This document shows, piece by piece, positions 1 through 9,367 of a stretch of 64,000 nucleotides of DNA. The stretch's first letter is position 1. Each line of letters begins with the position of its first letter. This DNA is from CAMTVQ01 sp947085255 (GTDB lineage: Bacteria > Bacteroidota > Bacteroidia > Sphingobacteriales > Sphingobacteriaceae): contig CAMTVQ010000004.1 of assembly GCA_947085255.1 (NCBI GenBank), forward strand, positions 241,354 through 305,353, given 5' to 3'. The notes beneath the pieces were generated by a model. The model was given only the letters and a program-made list of their open reading frames with translations, was not told the DNA's origin and searched no databases. The position numbers and the translations under genes were made by a program.

Positions 1-1
1 T

Positions 2-310
2 TATTGGTCGCGCATACCTAATATTATTATGTGCGGAAAAACTGGTACGGTAGAAAACCCTCATGGCAAAGACCATTCTGTTTTTGTGGCCTTTGCTCCT
101 AAAGACAATCCTAAAATTGCAATAGCTGTGGTAATAGAGAATGCCGGGTTTGGTGCATCTTGGGCTGCTCCTATTGCCAGCATGATGGTTGAACAATACC
201 TTACTGGAGCGGTAACTAAGCCTAAATATTACCAAGAACGAATTTTAGAAGCCAATTTAATTAATCCAACCGAAGGAAAATTAAAGACAAAAAAAGGCAA
301 ACAGTTGTAA
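2..310 (+). CDS. mrdA: Penicillin-binding protein 2, C-terminal end (partial)
   Basis: The 5' part lies outside the window; the frame is open from base 2. The visible part is the end of a class B transpeptidase domain. It carries the third penicillin-binding motif, K-T-G in CGKTGTVENP, followed by the family's HSVFVAFAP and IAIAVVIENAGFG strands. Enzymes of this family cross-link peptidoglycan during cell elongation, anchored in the inner membrane with the catalytic domain in the periplasm. The next gene, rodA, starts 6 bases after the stop; the PBP2-RodA pair is the standard elongasome transpeptidase/glycosyltransferase couple, which supports the call over another class B PBP such as FtsI. 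The C-terminus ends in a lysine-rich tail. No odd features are visible in this fragment. Confidence 0.9.
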   Translation, partial: YWSRIPNIIMCGKTGTVENPHGKDHSVFVAFAPKDNPKIAIAVVIENAGFGASWAAPIASMMVEQYLTGAVTKPKYYQERILEANLINPTEGKLKTKKGKQL

Positions 311-316
311 TATCAA

Positions 317-1579
317 ATGTTCGACAAAAAAAATATACTCTACAATATAGATCGCCAATGCTTGGTAATATACCTACTGCTGGTACTAATAGGCTGGGTA
401 AGCATTTATGCCGCGGTATTTGACGCCAACCATGGAAGTATATTGGATATAGACCGTAACTACGGTAAGCAATTGCTTTGGATTGTTACCTCATTCGTAT
501 TAGGTTCAATCATCTTGTTTGTTGATGCTAAGTTTTACTCCACTTTTGCCTATGCTTTTTATATAGCAACCATGATTCTACTCTTTATTGTGCTTGTTGT
601 GGGCAGGGTAGTAAGTGGAAACCAAGGGTGGATAGATATTGGTAGTTTTAAATTACAACCTGCCGAATTTGCCAAATTCTCAACAGCGTTAGCATTAGCC
701 CGCTACTTAAGTGTTAGTGGTATACGAATGCAATCTTTGTCTACAAAGATTACCTCCATACTTATTATAGGTTTACCAATGGGGCTTATTTTACTACAAG
801 GCGATGTGGGCTCAGCAATTACATACTCTGCTTTTATATTAGTAATGTATCGTGAAGGTTTGCCAGGAGAAATACTCTTCTTCGGGGCACTAACAGTTGC
901 CGTATTTGTACTCACCTTATTATTACCACAACAGCTATTGCTTATTGGATTAGGCTGCATTGCTGTTTTATTGAGTTACTTTTTTCGCAAGCAGAAATCC
1001 TATATCTTAATGATACTATTCGGATTGGTATTTTCTGTAGGTGTAGTTTTTGGAGTAGATCATGTTTTTACCAATGTACTAAAACCACATCATCGTGATC
1101 GTATCAATAATTTATTAGGAAAAGAAATAGACTTAAAAGGGACGGGGTATAACGTAAACCAATCGAAAATAGCGATAGGCTCTGGAGGCTTTTTCGGAAA
1201 GGGTTTTATGGAAGGTACACAAACAAAATACGACTTTGTACCCGAGCAAAGCACCGACTTTATTTTTTGTACTATTGGCGAAGAGTATGGTTTCTTAGGA
1301 AGTACTATTGTAATTGGCCTGTTTATCGCATTATTGCTACGGCTACTTACCTTAGCTGAACGGCAACGCTCTAATTTCTCGCGCATTTATGGGTACGGAG
1401 TAGCGGCAATCATCTTTTTTCACGTAGCAATAAATATAGGCATGACTATAGGCCTAGTACCTGTAATTGGTATCCCCCTTCCTTTCATCAGCTATGGTGG
1501 TTCTTCGCTATGGGGTTTTACTATTTTACTATTTTTAATGCTAAAAATGGACGCCAATAGAATGGCTATTATTCGGTAA
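317..1579 (+). CDS. rodA: RodA, SEDS-family peptidoglycan glycosyltransferase
   Basis: A polytopic membrane protein of 420 residues, the usual RodA/FtsW size, that polymerises lipid II into glycan strands with PBP2. Seen in the sequence: about ten hydrophobic segments, the SEDS signature around residue 100 (GNQGWIDIGSFKLQPAEFAK), the large periplasmic loop with NQSKIAIGSGGFFGKGF and PEQSTDFIF (where SEDS proteins carry their essential acidic residue), and the C-terminal GIPLPFISYGGSS motif. The ATG start is 6 bases downstream of the preceding PBP2 gene, so the two are surely cotranscribed. The stop overlaps the end of a convergent gene by 11 bases. RodA is preferred over FtsW because of the PBP2 neighbour. 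No abnormality seen. Confidence 0.95.
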   Translation: MFDKKNILYNIDRQCLVIYLLLVLIGWVSIYAAVFDANHGSILDIDRNYGKQLLWIVTSFVLGSIILFVDAKFYSTFAYAFYIATMILLFIVLVVGRVVSGNQGWIDIGSFKLQPAEFAKFSTALALARYLSVSGIRMQSLSTKITSILIIGLPMGLILLQGDVGSAITYSAFILVMYREGLPGEILFFGALTVAVFVLTLLLPQQLLLIGLGCIAVLLSYFFRKQKSYILMILFGLVFSVGVVFGVDHVFTNVLKPHHRDRINNLLGKEIDLKGTGYNVNQSKIAIGSGGFFGKGFMEGTQTKYDFVPEQSTDFIFCTIGEEYGFLGSTIVIGLFIALLLRLLTLAERQRSNFSRIYGYGVAAIIFFHVAINIGMTIGLVPVIGIPLPFISYGGSSLWGFTILLFLMLKMDANRMAIIR

Positions 1580-2111
1580 ACCTTCTTTTAGCTACGTATT
1601 TAAAGTATTTTACTAAATCCTCTTGCTCATCCCATGCAGGATTTCCTGTTCCATAACTATTTAGTAACGCTTCGGCATCAGTAGCAGCACTTGTTTCATT
1701 TAACTGATTAAGTACTTCTTCGTATACGTCCTTATTGCCGTCAAATAGCTCTTTAATTAATAACAAGCGGTCATTTAAGCCAATAAATGAATGAATACTT
1801 TTGGTACTGGTTGGCAACTCTTCTTTCACTTTTGCCACAGGCAACACTTCTTCTTCCTTAACCATCACTACTGGCTGTTCAACTACAGCTTCAAATGACT
1901 GTTCAACTGCCTGTTTTACAGAACCATTACTTTTTTCTACTGGTTGAGTTGCTAATAGATTAACTAATTCCAATAAATACTGAGTATTAGTACGCAAATA
2001 ATCTATCGTTAGCTGATTTACTTGCTCGCCCTCACTAAATAGTGTACGATTCAATGAAGCGATCTCTTCAATAACCGAAGCAATTTTTTTAATAACTGTT
2101 TTTTTGTCCAT
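1569..2111 (-). CDS. Conserved hypothetical protein, probably cytoplasmic
   Basis: A protein of 180 residues without signal peptide or membrane segment. Three parts are visible: an N-terminal helical region (about residues 1-50, possible coiled coil), a low-complexity Val/Glu/Lys/Pro-rich linker (about 55-105), and a C-terminal helical region (about 106-180) with the pattern FIGLNDRLLLIKELFDGN, then DEQEDLVKYFKYVAKRRF. I recognise the C-terminal pattern only as one common in uncharacterised Bacteroidota proteins. It converges on rodA, overlapping it by 11 bases, and is divergent from thymidine kinase. A TAACTTTG box lies just upstream of the start on the minus strand (plus-strand 2119-2126), without a clear TTG at the usual distance. 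Function unknown. Confidence 0.75.
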   Translation of the reverse strand: MDKKTVIKKIASVIEEIASLNRTLFSEGEQVNQLTIDYLRTNTQYLLELVNLLATQPVEKSNGSVKQAVEQSFEAVVEQPVVMVKEEEVLPVAKVKEELPTSTKSIHSFIGLNDRLLLIKELFDGNKDVYEEVLNQLNETSAATDAEALLNSYGTGNPAWDEQEDLVKYFKYVAKRRFTE

Positions 2112-2195
2112 AAAGGTTCAAAGTTATACTTATTTACAAACGATGAAAGAGGCTGCTTGCATATAGATTTAAAAATATTTTTACTTTTAGCAAAC

Positions 2196-2744
2196 ATGAG
2201 CGAAGCCGCACGTTTTACACTAATTACCGGACCAATGTTTTCGGGCAAAACAACTACGCTAATCCGCTTGTTGCAAGAAGCACAACACACAGGTAAAATA
2301 ATAGTTGTATTTAAACCCAAAAAGGATACCCGATATGCTTTAGATGCTATTGTATCACACAATGCCGTTCAACTAAAAGCTATTTCTATACCAAATGCAC
2401 AAGCAATCTTTCGGTACATTAGCCAAAACCCTGCACAGGTAGTAGGAATCGACGAAGCACAGTTTTTTGATGCCGAATTACCAAACGTTTGTGCCCAACT
2501 CCGTAAAAATGGGGTACATATAATAGCCGCTGGACTTAATAAAGACTACAAAGCACAACCATTCGGAACGATTCCCCAATTAATTACCCTCGCAGATAAT
2601 CATACAGAACTATTAGCTATATGTGCACAATGTGGCGCAAAGGCTGCTTATACGTATCGTAAAACGTCCCAAAAAGCCACCTTTTTGCTAGGAGAAAAAG
2701 AAAGCTATGAGGCTCGCTGCAAGGCTTGTTTTAAAAAGCACTAA
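2196..2744 (+). CDS. tdk: Thymidine kinase (type II)
   Basis: A salvage enzyme that phosphorylates thymidine to dTMP with ATP. The start at 2196 (MSEAARFTLITGPM) is chosen over an upstream ATG at 2157 because it places the P-loop near residue 12, as usual; the protein is then 182 residues. Motifs: P-loop GPMFSGKTT (about 12-20), the VGIDEAQFF strand with the catalytic glutamate, a lasso-type loop near FGTIPQL, and two CxxC-type zinc pairs (CAQC and CKAC). The gene is divergent from the preceding hypothetical gene and followed by atpD with its own promoter. TK type II is the form common in Bacteroidota. All key residues appear intact. Confidence 0.93.
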   Translation: MSEAARFTLITGPMFSGKTTTLIRLLQEAQHTGKIIVVFKPKKDTRYALDAIVSHNAVQLKAISIPNAQAIFRYISQNPAQVVGIDEAQFFDAELPNVCAQLRKNGVHIIAAGLNKDYKAQPFGTIPQLITLADNHTELLAICAQCGAKAAYTYRKTSQKATFLLGEKESYEARCKACFKKH

Positions 2745-2769
2745 TTGCTAAAACTTTTTTAAAAAGGCT

Positions 2770-2799
2770 TTGTGTTTTTCCTGATTTAGGCTAACTTTG
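2770..2799 (+). promoter_or_regulatory. Bacteroidota-type promoter for atpD-atpC
   Basis: TTG at 2770-2772, a 19-base spacer, and TAACTTTG at 2792-2799 match the Bacteroidota sigma-A consensus (-33 TTG, -7 TAnnTTTG) exactly. It lies 57 bases before the atpD start and after the tdk stop, so atpDC can be transcribed independently. Confidence 0.8.
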
Positions 2800-2855
2800 C
2801 GGCTCAATAAAAGAGCTAGTAAAGTTCTTTTTCACTCAACTTTTATAAGTGTATT

Positions 2856-4361
2856 ATGTCGAACATAGGTAAAATAGCTCAAATCATCGGTCCAGTTGTA
2901 GACGTAAGTTTTGCTGCCGAAAATGCAAAGCTTCCAAACATTCTTGATGCCTTGGTTGTAACCAAAGAAAATGGTCAAAAAATTGTATTAGAGGTACAAC
3001 AACATTTAGGTGAAGACCGTGTGCGTACCATCTCAATGGATTCTACAGATGGTTTAGTACGTGGTTTGGAATGCATAGATACAGGAGCTCCTATTTCGAT
3101 GCCTACTGGTGATGCCATTAAAGGCCGTTTATTCAACGTAGTAGGTGAAGCCATTGATGGTATTAAACCAGTAGATAGCAAAACAACACGTTCTATACAC
3201 GCTAAACCTCCTCGCTTCGAAGATCTTTCTACCGAGTCAGAAATATTATTTACTGGTATTAAGGTTATCGATTTATTAGAGCCTTATGCAAAAGGTGGTA
3301 AAATTGGTTTGTTTGGTGGTGCAGGTGTAGGTAAAACAGTATTAATTCAAGAACTAATTAACAATATCGCTAAAGCACACGATGGTCTTTCGGTATTTGC
3401 CGGTGTAGGCGAACGTACACGTGAAGGAAATGACCTATTGCGTGAGATGATTGAAGCAGGTATTATAAAATACGGAGATGCCTTTAAGCACTCTATGGAA
3501 GAAGGTGGATGGGATTTGAGCAAGGTAGATATGGAAGCCTTAAAAGATTCTAAAGCAACATTTGTTTTCGGACAAATGAATGAGCCTCCAGGAGCTCGTG
3601 CGCGTGTAGCACTTTCTGGATTGAGCGTTGCAGAATACTATCGCGATGGGGATGAAAAAAGTGGTGGACGTGATATCTTATTCTTTATTGATAACATTTT
3701 CCGCTTTACACAAGCAGGTTCTGAAGTATCGGCTCTTTTAGGTCGTATGCCTTCTGCCGTAGGTTACCAACCAACATTGGCTACCGAAATGGGCTTGATG
3801 CAAGAGCGTATTACTTCAACTAAGCGTGGTTCAATTACATCTGTACAGGCTGTTTACGTACCTGCAGATGATTTAACTGACCCTGCTCCTGCCACTACAT
3901 TTGCCCACTTAGATGCCACAACGGTATTGAGTCGTAAAATTGCTGAGTTAGGTATCTATCCAGCGGTAGATCCATTAGATTCTACTTCACGTATTCTTAC
4001 TCCTGCAATTGTGGGTGATGAGCATTACGATACAGCTCAACGTGTAAAAATGATTTTGCAACGCTACAAAGAGTTACAAGATATTATTGCCATCTTGGGT
4101 ATGGATGAATTGTCTGAAGAAGATAAATTGATTGTACATCGCGCACGTCGTGTACAACGCTTCTTATCTCAACCTTTCCACGTTGCCGAGCAATTTACAG
4201 GCTTAAAAGGCGTATTAGTTGATATTAAAGATACCATTAAAGGCTTCAACATGATTATGGATGGAGAAGTTGATGAGTATCCAGAAGCTGCCTTCAACTT
4301 GGTAGGTAATATTGATGACGCTATTGAAAAAGGTAAAAAATTATTAGCAGAAGCAAACTAA
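2856..4361 (+). CDS. atpD: ATP synthase F1 subunit beta
   Basis: The catalytic subunit of F-type ATP synthase, 501 residues. Motifs: P-loop GGAGVGKT (about 154-161), GERTREGNDL with the catalytic glutamate, the QMNEPPGARARVALSGLSVAEYYRD region, the FIDNIFRFTQAGSEVSALLGRMPSAVGYQPT stretch and the C-terminal ELSEEDKL segment. It acts at the cytoplasmic face of the inner membrane. Only atpC follows; the other atp genes are not next to it, which is the split arrangement typical of Bacteroidota. It has its own consensus promoter, and an AT-rich inverted repeat spans its stop codon. The sequence looks complete. Confidence 0.97.
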   Translation: MSNIGKIAQIIGPVVDVSFAAENAKLPNILDALVVTKENGQKIVLEVQQHLGEDRVRTISMDSTDGLVRGLECIDTGAPISMPTGDAIKGRLFNVVGEAIDGIKPVDSKTTRSIHAKPPRFEDLSTESEILFTGIKVIDLLEPYAKGGKIGLFGGAGVGKTVLIQELINNIAKAHDGLSVFAGVGERTREGNDLLREMIEAGIIKYGDAFKHSMEEGGWDLSKVDMEALKDSKATFVFGQMNEPPGARARVALSGLSVAEYYRDGDEKSGGRDILFFIDNIFRFTQAGSEVSALLGRMPSAVGYQPTLATEMGLMQERITSTKRGSITSVQAVYVPADDLTDPAPATTFAHLDATTVLSRKIAELGIYPAVDPLDSTSRILTPAIVGDEHYDTAQRVKMILQRYKELQDIIAILGMDELSEEDKLIVHRARRVQRFLSQPFHVAEQFTGLKGVLVDIKDTIKGFNMIMDGEVDEYPEAAFNLVGNIDDAIEKGKKLLAEAN

Positions 4362-4391
4362 TTAGCTAGTTTGCTAATTAGCTAATTAGTT
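4356..4391 (+). promoter_or_regulatory. AT-rich perfect inverted repeat between atpD and atpC
   Basis: A 13-base stem (4356-4368 with 4379-4391) with a 10-base loop. It starts inside the last atpD codons, contains the stop codon, and ends 6 bases before the atpC start. There is no T-tract after it, so it is not a classical terminator. It could stabilise or process the mRNA and tune beta-to-epsilon ratio; this role is inference. Confidence 0.55.
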
Positions 4392-4397
4392 AATTAT

Positions 4398-4649
4398 ATG
4401 ATATTAGATATTCTTACCCCCGATAAAAAAATATTTTCAGGCGAAGTAATTTCGGTTGCTGTACCTGGTAAAAAGGGTTCTTTTGAAGTATTGAATAACC
4501 ACGTAGCCATTATTTCTACATTAGAAAATGGCAAGATGCGTGTAAAAACAAAAACAGCCACTATTACCTACATGGTAAAAGGCGGAGTAATAGAGGTATT
4601 AAACAATAAGGTGATAGTACTGGCAGAAGTATTAGAAGAACTTAACTAA
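4398..4649 (+). CDS. atpC: ATP synthase F1 subunit epsilon (short form)
   Basis: An 83-residue protein corresponding to the N-terminal beta-sandwich domain of epsilon: MILDILTPDKKIFSGEVISV, PGKKGSFEVLNNHVAIISTL, and VKGGVIEVLNNKVIVLAE. The C-terminal two-helix domain, which in many bacteria can inhibit ATP hydrolysis, is absent; short epsilon subunits are usual in Bacteroidota, so this is a lineage trait and not a truncation (there is a normal stop and a terminator just after). It joins gamma to the c-ring in the central stalk. It follows atpD and is cotranscribed from the atpD promoter. Confidence 0.93.
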   Translation: MILDILTPDKKIFSGEVISVAVPGKKGSFEVLNNHVAIISTLENGKMRVKTKTATITYMVKGGVIEVLNNKVIVLAEVLEELN

Positions 4650-4667
4650 TTATTGTACTAATCCATT

Positions 4668-4711
4668 AAAAAGAAAGCGTCCGATAAGTTATTATCGGAC
4701 GCTTTCTTTTT
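4668..4711. terminator. Bidirectional intrinsic terminator, atpC / parC
   Basis: A perfect 20-base stem (4668-4687 with 4692-4711), 4-base loop, with A-rich and T-rich ends. It serves atpC on the plus strand and parC on the minus strand; the parC stop codon (4710-4712) overlaps the stem edge. Confidence 0.9.
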
Positions 4712-7283
4712 AGAACAATCCCAACTGCCCATCTCCTTCTAAATCCACCTCATCTGGGTTGGTAATTTCTAACGCTACTTCTTCATTTTCTGCTATTTCT
4801 ACAGTTACTATAGGCTTTATCTCTGCAATACTTTGCACATCATGCTGACTTAACCGATTGCCAATTGCTTTTAGCCCTTTTACATCCATAAATTCTGCTA
4901 ATTGGATATGCTCTGTAGCTTTTTCCTTGCTCTTACCCTTTAATACCTCTATTTCTATCTGTGGAGCAGCTGCTGATGTAAATAAAACCAATTTTGAGCC
5001 AGGAGCATCACCAATAAAACTATTCTTTTTACCAATGCTAATAGCTTCTGCTACAAATCGTTTAGCAAAATAGTTTTTTGATTTACCTTCAAAATGAATA
5101 GCGCTATATACCTTTTCGGCAGCATATTTTTCTATTAGTAATAAGTCATCATCGTAATGATTGGCTAAATCGAACGTAGTAAGCTCATAACTACCGTTTT
5201 TATACACGGCAATAATCTTATCGTCTCCATCAAACTCGCCAACGTAAGTACCCCTTCCATCTACATTAAGACGCTTCAATACATCATCAAACCAAATTTT
5301 ACGGCCAGATAAAGTACTTACACCTTTACTTTTAAGCGCAACTTTTTTTACTGGATACTTTGTAACGATATTCCCTTGGGATGCCCTTCCTTTTATATCA
5401 ACCTCCACAAAATCAATATCCCATACAAGTTTACGGAGCTTAGCATGTGGTTTTAATTGAATATTTATTACCTCCGCCTCTCCATTTGGGTTTGCAGTAA
5501 AATATATAACTCCAGAACCTTTGCTACCTTTTGTTAAATCATATTCTTTATCACGCGTTACACCCATCACCGAAAAACGCTTAATATATGCCGTTCCCGA
5601 AGCTCCATCACGATAAATCATATTGTAAACAGTACGTTCATCATTCTTTTTAAACACACCTACATGAATGATATCTTTTCCTACAAAGGTTTTTTCCGCA
5701 ATTTTGGTAACACTAAACTTTCCATCTGCCCTAAATACAATAATCTCATCAATATCAGAGCAATCGGCTACAAATTCATCCTTCTTAAGCCCCATACCCA
5801 CAAAACCATCTGCACGATTTACATACAATTTCACATTGGCCAAGGCTACCTGTACCGCCGATATTTCATCAAATTGACGAATCTCTGTTTTACGTTCACG
5901 CCCTTTACCATATTTCTCTTTCAATCTGGTAAACCAAGCAATGGCATAATCAGTAAGGTGTTTTAAATGCTTTTCCACCTCCTTCATCTCCTCTTCTAAG
6001 CCTCGCAATGTTTCATCTGCTTTCTTGGCGTCGTACTTGGTAATACGCTTGATGCGGATTTCCATTAACTTCAATATATCGTCGCTTGTTACCTCTCTGC
6101 GTAGTTGAGGCTTAAATGGCTCTAACCTTTTATCGATAATGGTAATAGCTTGGTCTTCACTTTCCGCTACTTCCAAATCGCGGTAAATACGCTCTTCTAT
6201 AAATATTTTTTCGAGTGAGGAGAAATGCCACTTCTCTAACAATTCTCCCTTACGTATTTCCAGCTCCTCTTTCAGCAAGTTTTTGGTATGTGCTGTGCTC
6301 TCAATGAGCATATCATTTACGCCAATAAAGCGAGGTCGATCTTCCTTAATTACACAGGCATTAGGCGAAATACTTATCTCACAATCGGTAAAAGCATACA
6401 GCGCATCAATGGTAACGTCAGGAGAGATTCCTGGTGCCAAATGAATAATGATTTCTACATCCTTAGCCGTATTGTCTTCAATTTTACGAATCTTAATCTT
6501 TCCCTTTTCATTAGCCGTAATCACACTGTCGATTAAACTGCCCGTAGTCGTACCAAATGGGACCTCGGTAATGGCTAACGTTTTCTTATCACGCTCTACA
6601 ATTTTGGCACGTACCCGAATTTTGCCTCCGCGCAGTCCCTCATTATACCTCGAAAAATCTGCCATACCACCTGTCAGAAAATCGGGCAATAGATTTGGCC
6701 TTTCTCCTTTTAAGCAAGCTATAGAAGCATCTAATAACTCATTAAAATTATGTGATAATATTTTTGTTGCCAAACCTACCGCTATACCTTCTACTCCCTG
6801 AGCCAGTAATAGCGGAAACTTTACAGGCAATGTAATCGGTTCTTGATTACGGCCATCATAAGAAGCTTGCCATACGGTAGTTTGTGGATTAAATACAACA
6901 TCCAAAGCAAACTTAGATAAGCGCGCCTCTATATAACGCGGGGCTGCCGCGCTATCACCTGTAAGTGGATCTCCCCAGTTACCCTGTGTATCAATCAATA
7001 AGTTCTTTTGCCCTATTTGTACCATGGCATCACCAATAGAAGCATCACCATGTGGATGATATTTCATGGTATTACCAATAACATTGGCTGCCTTGTTAAA
7101 GCGACCGTCGTCCATCTCCTTTAATGAATGCAGAATGCGTCGCTGTACAGGCTTTAAGCCATCGTTGATATGCGGTACTGCCCTATCTAAGATTACGTAC
7201 GAAGCGTAATCTAAAAACCAGTTTTCGTAAAGTCCGGTAATAGGCGTAATATTATGTAATTGGTCGTTTTTAGACTCTTCCAT
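4710..7283 (-). CDS. parC: DNA topoisomerase IV subunit A
   Basis: An 857-residue type IIA topoisomerase breakage-reunion subunit. The N-terminal part has the family hallmarks: GLKPVQRRIL, KYHPHGDASIGDAMV (the quinolone-determining region) and AAPRYIEAR with the catalytic tyrosine at about residue 117. A coiled-coil region lies around residues 380-470 (IKRITKYDAKKADETLRGLE and onward), then a C-terminal beta-propeller-like domain. No GyrA box (QRRGGKG type) is visible in that domain, and parE is immediately upstream, so topoisomerase IV is favoured over gyrase. It decatenates daughter chromosomes. The gene lies 79 bases after parE in the same direction. The tail is acidic and ends QLGLF. Confidence 0.92.
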   Translation of the reverse strand: MEESKNDQLHNITPITGLYENWFLDYASYVILDRAVPHINDGLKPVQRRILHSLKEMDDGRFNKAANVIGNTMKYHPHGDASIGDAMVQIGQKNLLIDTQGNWGDPLTGDSAAAPRYIEARLSKFALDVVFNPQTTVWQASYDGRNQEPITLPVKFPLLLAQGVEGIAVGLATKILSHNFNELLDASIACLKGERPNLLPDFLTGGMADFSRYNEGLRGGKIRVRAKIVERDKKTLAITEVPFGTTTGSLIDSVITANEKGKIKIRKIEDNTAKDVEIIIHLAPGISPDVTIDALYAFTDCEISISPNACVIKEDRPRFIGVNDMLIESTAHTKNLLKEELEIRKGELLEKWHFSSLEKIFIEERIYRDLEVAESEDQAITIIDKRLEPFKPQLRREVTSDDILKLMEIRIKRITKYDAKKADETLRGLEEEMKEVEKHLKHLTDYAIAWFTRLKEKYGKGRERKTEIRQFDEISAVQVALANVKLYVNRADGFVGMGLKKDEFVADCSDIDEIIVFRADGKFSVTKIAEKTFVGKDIIHVGVFKKNDERTVYNMIYRDGASGTAYIKRFSVMGVTRDKEYDLTKGSKGSGVIYFTANPNGEAEVINIQLKPHAKLRKLVWDIDFVEVDIKGRASQGNIVTKYPVKKVALKSKGVSTLSGRKIWFDDVLKRLNVDGRGTYVGEFDGDDKIIAVYKNGSYELTTFDLANHYDDDLLLIEKYAAEKVYSAIHFEGKSKNYFAKRFVAEAISIGKKNSFIGDAPGSKLVLFTSAAAPQIEIEVLKGKSKEKATEHIQLAEFMDVKGLKAIGNRLSQHDVQSIAEIKPIVTVEIAENEEVALEITNPDEVDLEGDGQLGLF

Positions 7284-7362
7284 TTTTATTCAACACAAAA
7301 TTTAATTTGTTGATTTATCAATTGATTATGCGTTACTCGAAACCTTTGCTTTTAGGCTAAAA

Positions 7363-9228
7363 TTATTCCACCACCAGCAAATCTTCTATCACATCTTTTT
7401 CTACTTTCAAATTGGCAATGATAAATTCTTGACGTTCGGGTGTATTTTTACCCATAAAATACTCGAGCAATTGCTTAATTGTTGCTTCCTTGGTAAGGAT
7501 TACAGGATCCAAACGCATATCGGCTCCTATAAATAGCCCAAATTCGTCTGGAGATATTTCTCCCAAACCCTTAAATCGAGTTATCTCTGGCTTAACACCT
7601 AATTTTTCCATTGCCTTACGTTTCTCGTCTTCGCTGTAGCAATAAATGGTTTCCTTTTTATTTCGGACCCTAAACAGTGGTGTTTGTAGAATGTACACAT
7701 GGCCATTTTTTACCAAATCAGGGAAAAACTGCAAGAAAAATGTCATCATCAGCAAACGGATGTGCATACCGTCCACATCTGCATCTGTAGCAATCACAAT
7801 ATTGTTGTATCGCAATCCTTCCAAGCCATCCTCTATATTTAACGCGTGTTGCAACAAATTAAACTCTTCGTTTTCGTACACAGTTTTTTTGGTATGCCCA
7901 TAACAATTGAGCGGCTTTCCCTTTAAACTAAAAACAGCTTGTGTTTGCACATTACGCGATTTTGTAATAGAACCACTGGCAGAATCTCCCTCAGTAATAA
8001 ACAAGGTTGTATTAAACCTCTCTTCACTTACATTTTCATCAAAATGCAGTTTACAGTCGCGCAGCTTTTTATTATGCAAATTGGCTTTTTTGGCCCGATC
8101 GTTTGCTAATTTCTTTATTCCTGCAATTTCCTTACGCTCCCGCTCCGATTGCATAATGCGTTTTAGTAATGCATCTGCAGTTTCTGGGTGTTTGTGTAGA
8201 TAATCGTCTAACTCCTTTTTCAAAAAATCGTTTATCCACGTACGCATAGTAGGTCCATCAGGCCAAGCCGTAATGGAACCTAAGCGCGTTTTAGTTTGAC
8301 TTTCAAAAACAGGCTCTTGCACCTTTACGCTTACTGCTGCTACGATACTTGCTCGCACATCTGATGCGTCAAACTCTTTTTTGTAAAACTCACGTATCGT
8401 TTTTACCACCGCTTCTCTAAATGCAGCTTGATGCGTACCTCCCTGTGTGGTATGTTGTCCGTTTACAAAAGAGTAGTATTCTTCACCATACTGACTACCA
8501 TGTGTCATGGCTATTTCAATATCCTGCGTTTTGAGATGAATAATTGGGTAGCGTATCGACTCCTCATCTGTATTTGCAGAGAGCAAATCGTGCAGCCCTC
8601 TCTCCGAGAAAAACTTTTGTCCATTTAGTATAATGGTAAGTCCTGCATTGAGGTACACGTAGTTCCATACTTGCTTTTCGATAAATTCGGGAATAAATCG
8701 AAAATTGCGAAATATAGTATCGTCTGGGGTAAAAATAATTAATGTACCATTTCTGCCACTTGCATCCTTTTCTGCCTCCTCATTTACCAATACTCCTTTT
8801 TCAAATTCCGCCACTTTGGTACGGCCATCTCTAAAAGACTGTACTCTAAATGTACCCGAAAGTGCATTTACGGCCTTAGTACCTACCCCATTTAGCCCTA
8901 CTGACTTTTGAAATGCTTGACTGTCATATTTTCCGCCTGTGTTGATTTTAGATACGCAATCGATTACTTTACCCAAAGGAATACCTCTGCCGTAATCGCG
9001 TACCTGTATTTTATGGTCGGTTATGGTAAGTTCGATATTCTTACCAGCACCCATCACAAACTCATCAATCGAGTTGTCGATAATTTCTTTAAGGAGCACA
9101 TATATACCATCATCATGAGCAGAGCCATCTCCCAATTTACCAATATACATGCCTGGACGGAGACGAATATGTTCTTTCCAATCGAGCGACCGTATATGAT
9201 CTTCATTATATGTTGTTAGTTCGGCCAT
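7363..9228 (-). CDS. parE: DNA topoisomerase IV subunit B
   Basis: The ATPase subunit, 621 residues. GHKL ATP-binding motifs are intact: KEIIDNSIDEFVMG (with the catalytic glutamate and Mg-binding asparagine), RDYGRGIPLG and GLNGVGTKAVNALS. The TOPRIM motifs LFITEGDSASGS and ATDADVDGMHIR are intact in the second half. The length is that of ParE rather than of the longer GyrB. It forms the A2B2 enzyme with ParC encoded next to it. A TACATTTG box (plus-strand 9252-9259) lies 24 bases upstream of the start on the minus strand and may be the -7 element of the parE-parC operon, but no TTG is seen at the standard distance. Confidence 0.92.
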   Translation of the reverse strand: MAELTTYNEDHIRSLDWKEHIRLRPGMYIGKLGDGSAHDDGIYVLLKEIIDNSIDEFVMGAGKNIELTITDHKIQVRDYGRGIPLGKVIDCVSKINTGGKYDSQAFQKSVGLNGVGTKAVNALSGTFRVQSFRDGRTKVAEFEKGVLVNEEAEKDASGRNGTLIIFTPDDTIFRNFRFIPEFIEKQVWNYVYLNAGLTIILNGQKFFSERGLHDLLSANTDEESIRYPIIHLKTQDIEIAMTHGSQYGEEYYSFVNGQHTTQGGTHQAAFREAVVKTIREFYKKEFDASDVRASIVAAVSVKVQEPVFESQTKTRLGSITAWPDGPTMRTWINDFLKKELDDYLHKHPETADALLKRIMQSERERKEIAGIKKLANDRAKKANLHNKKLRDCKLHFDENVSEERFNTTLFITEGDSASGSITKSRNVQTQAVFSLKGKPLNCYGHTKKTVYENEEFNLLQHALNIEDGLEGLRYNNIVIATDADVDGMHIRLLMMTFFLQFFPDLVKNGHVYILQTPLFRVRNKKETIYCYSEDEKRKAMEKLGVKPEITRFKGLGEISPDEFGLFIGADMRLDPVILTKEATIKQLLEYFMGKNTPERQEFIIANLKVEKDVIEDLLVVE

Positions 9229-9316
9229 AATTTTCCAATATCTTAACTAAACAAATGTAGATATTGCAAGGTGGCTACAGAACTAAAGATTTCAACAGGC
9301 GCTAAAAAACAGGCAT

Positions 9317-9351
9317 AAAAAAACCCTCTTGCCTTGAGCAAGAGGGTTTTT
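9317..9351 (-). terminator. Intrinsic terminator after the BNR/T9SS gene
   Basis: Stem 9319-9332 with 9338-9351 (core CCCTCTTGC), 5-base loop, with a T-run on either strand. On the minus strand it follows the gene ending at 9368; on the plus strand it protects the parE upstream region. Confidence 0.85.
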
Positions 9352-9367
9352 CTTTTACTAAAAAAAA

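Noticed and set aside
4398..4649. atpC as a truncated pseudogene
   Set aside because: Short epsilon subunits are normal in this phylum; the stop and terminator are in ordinary places.
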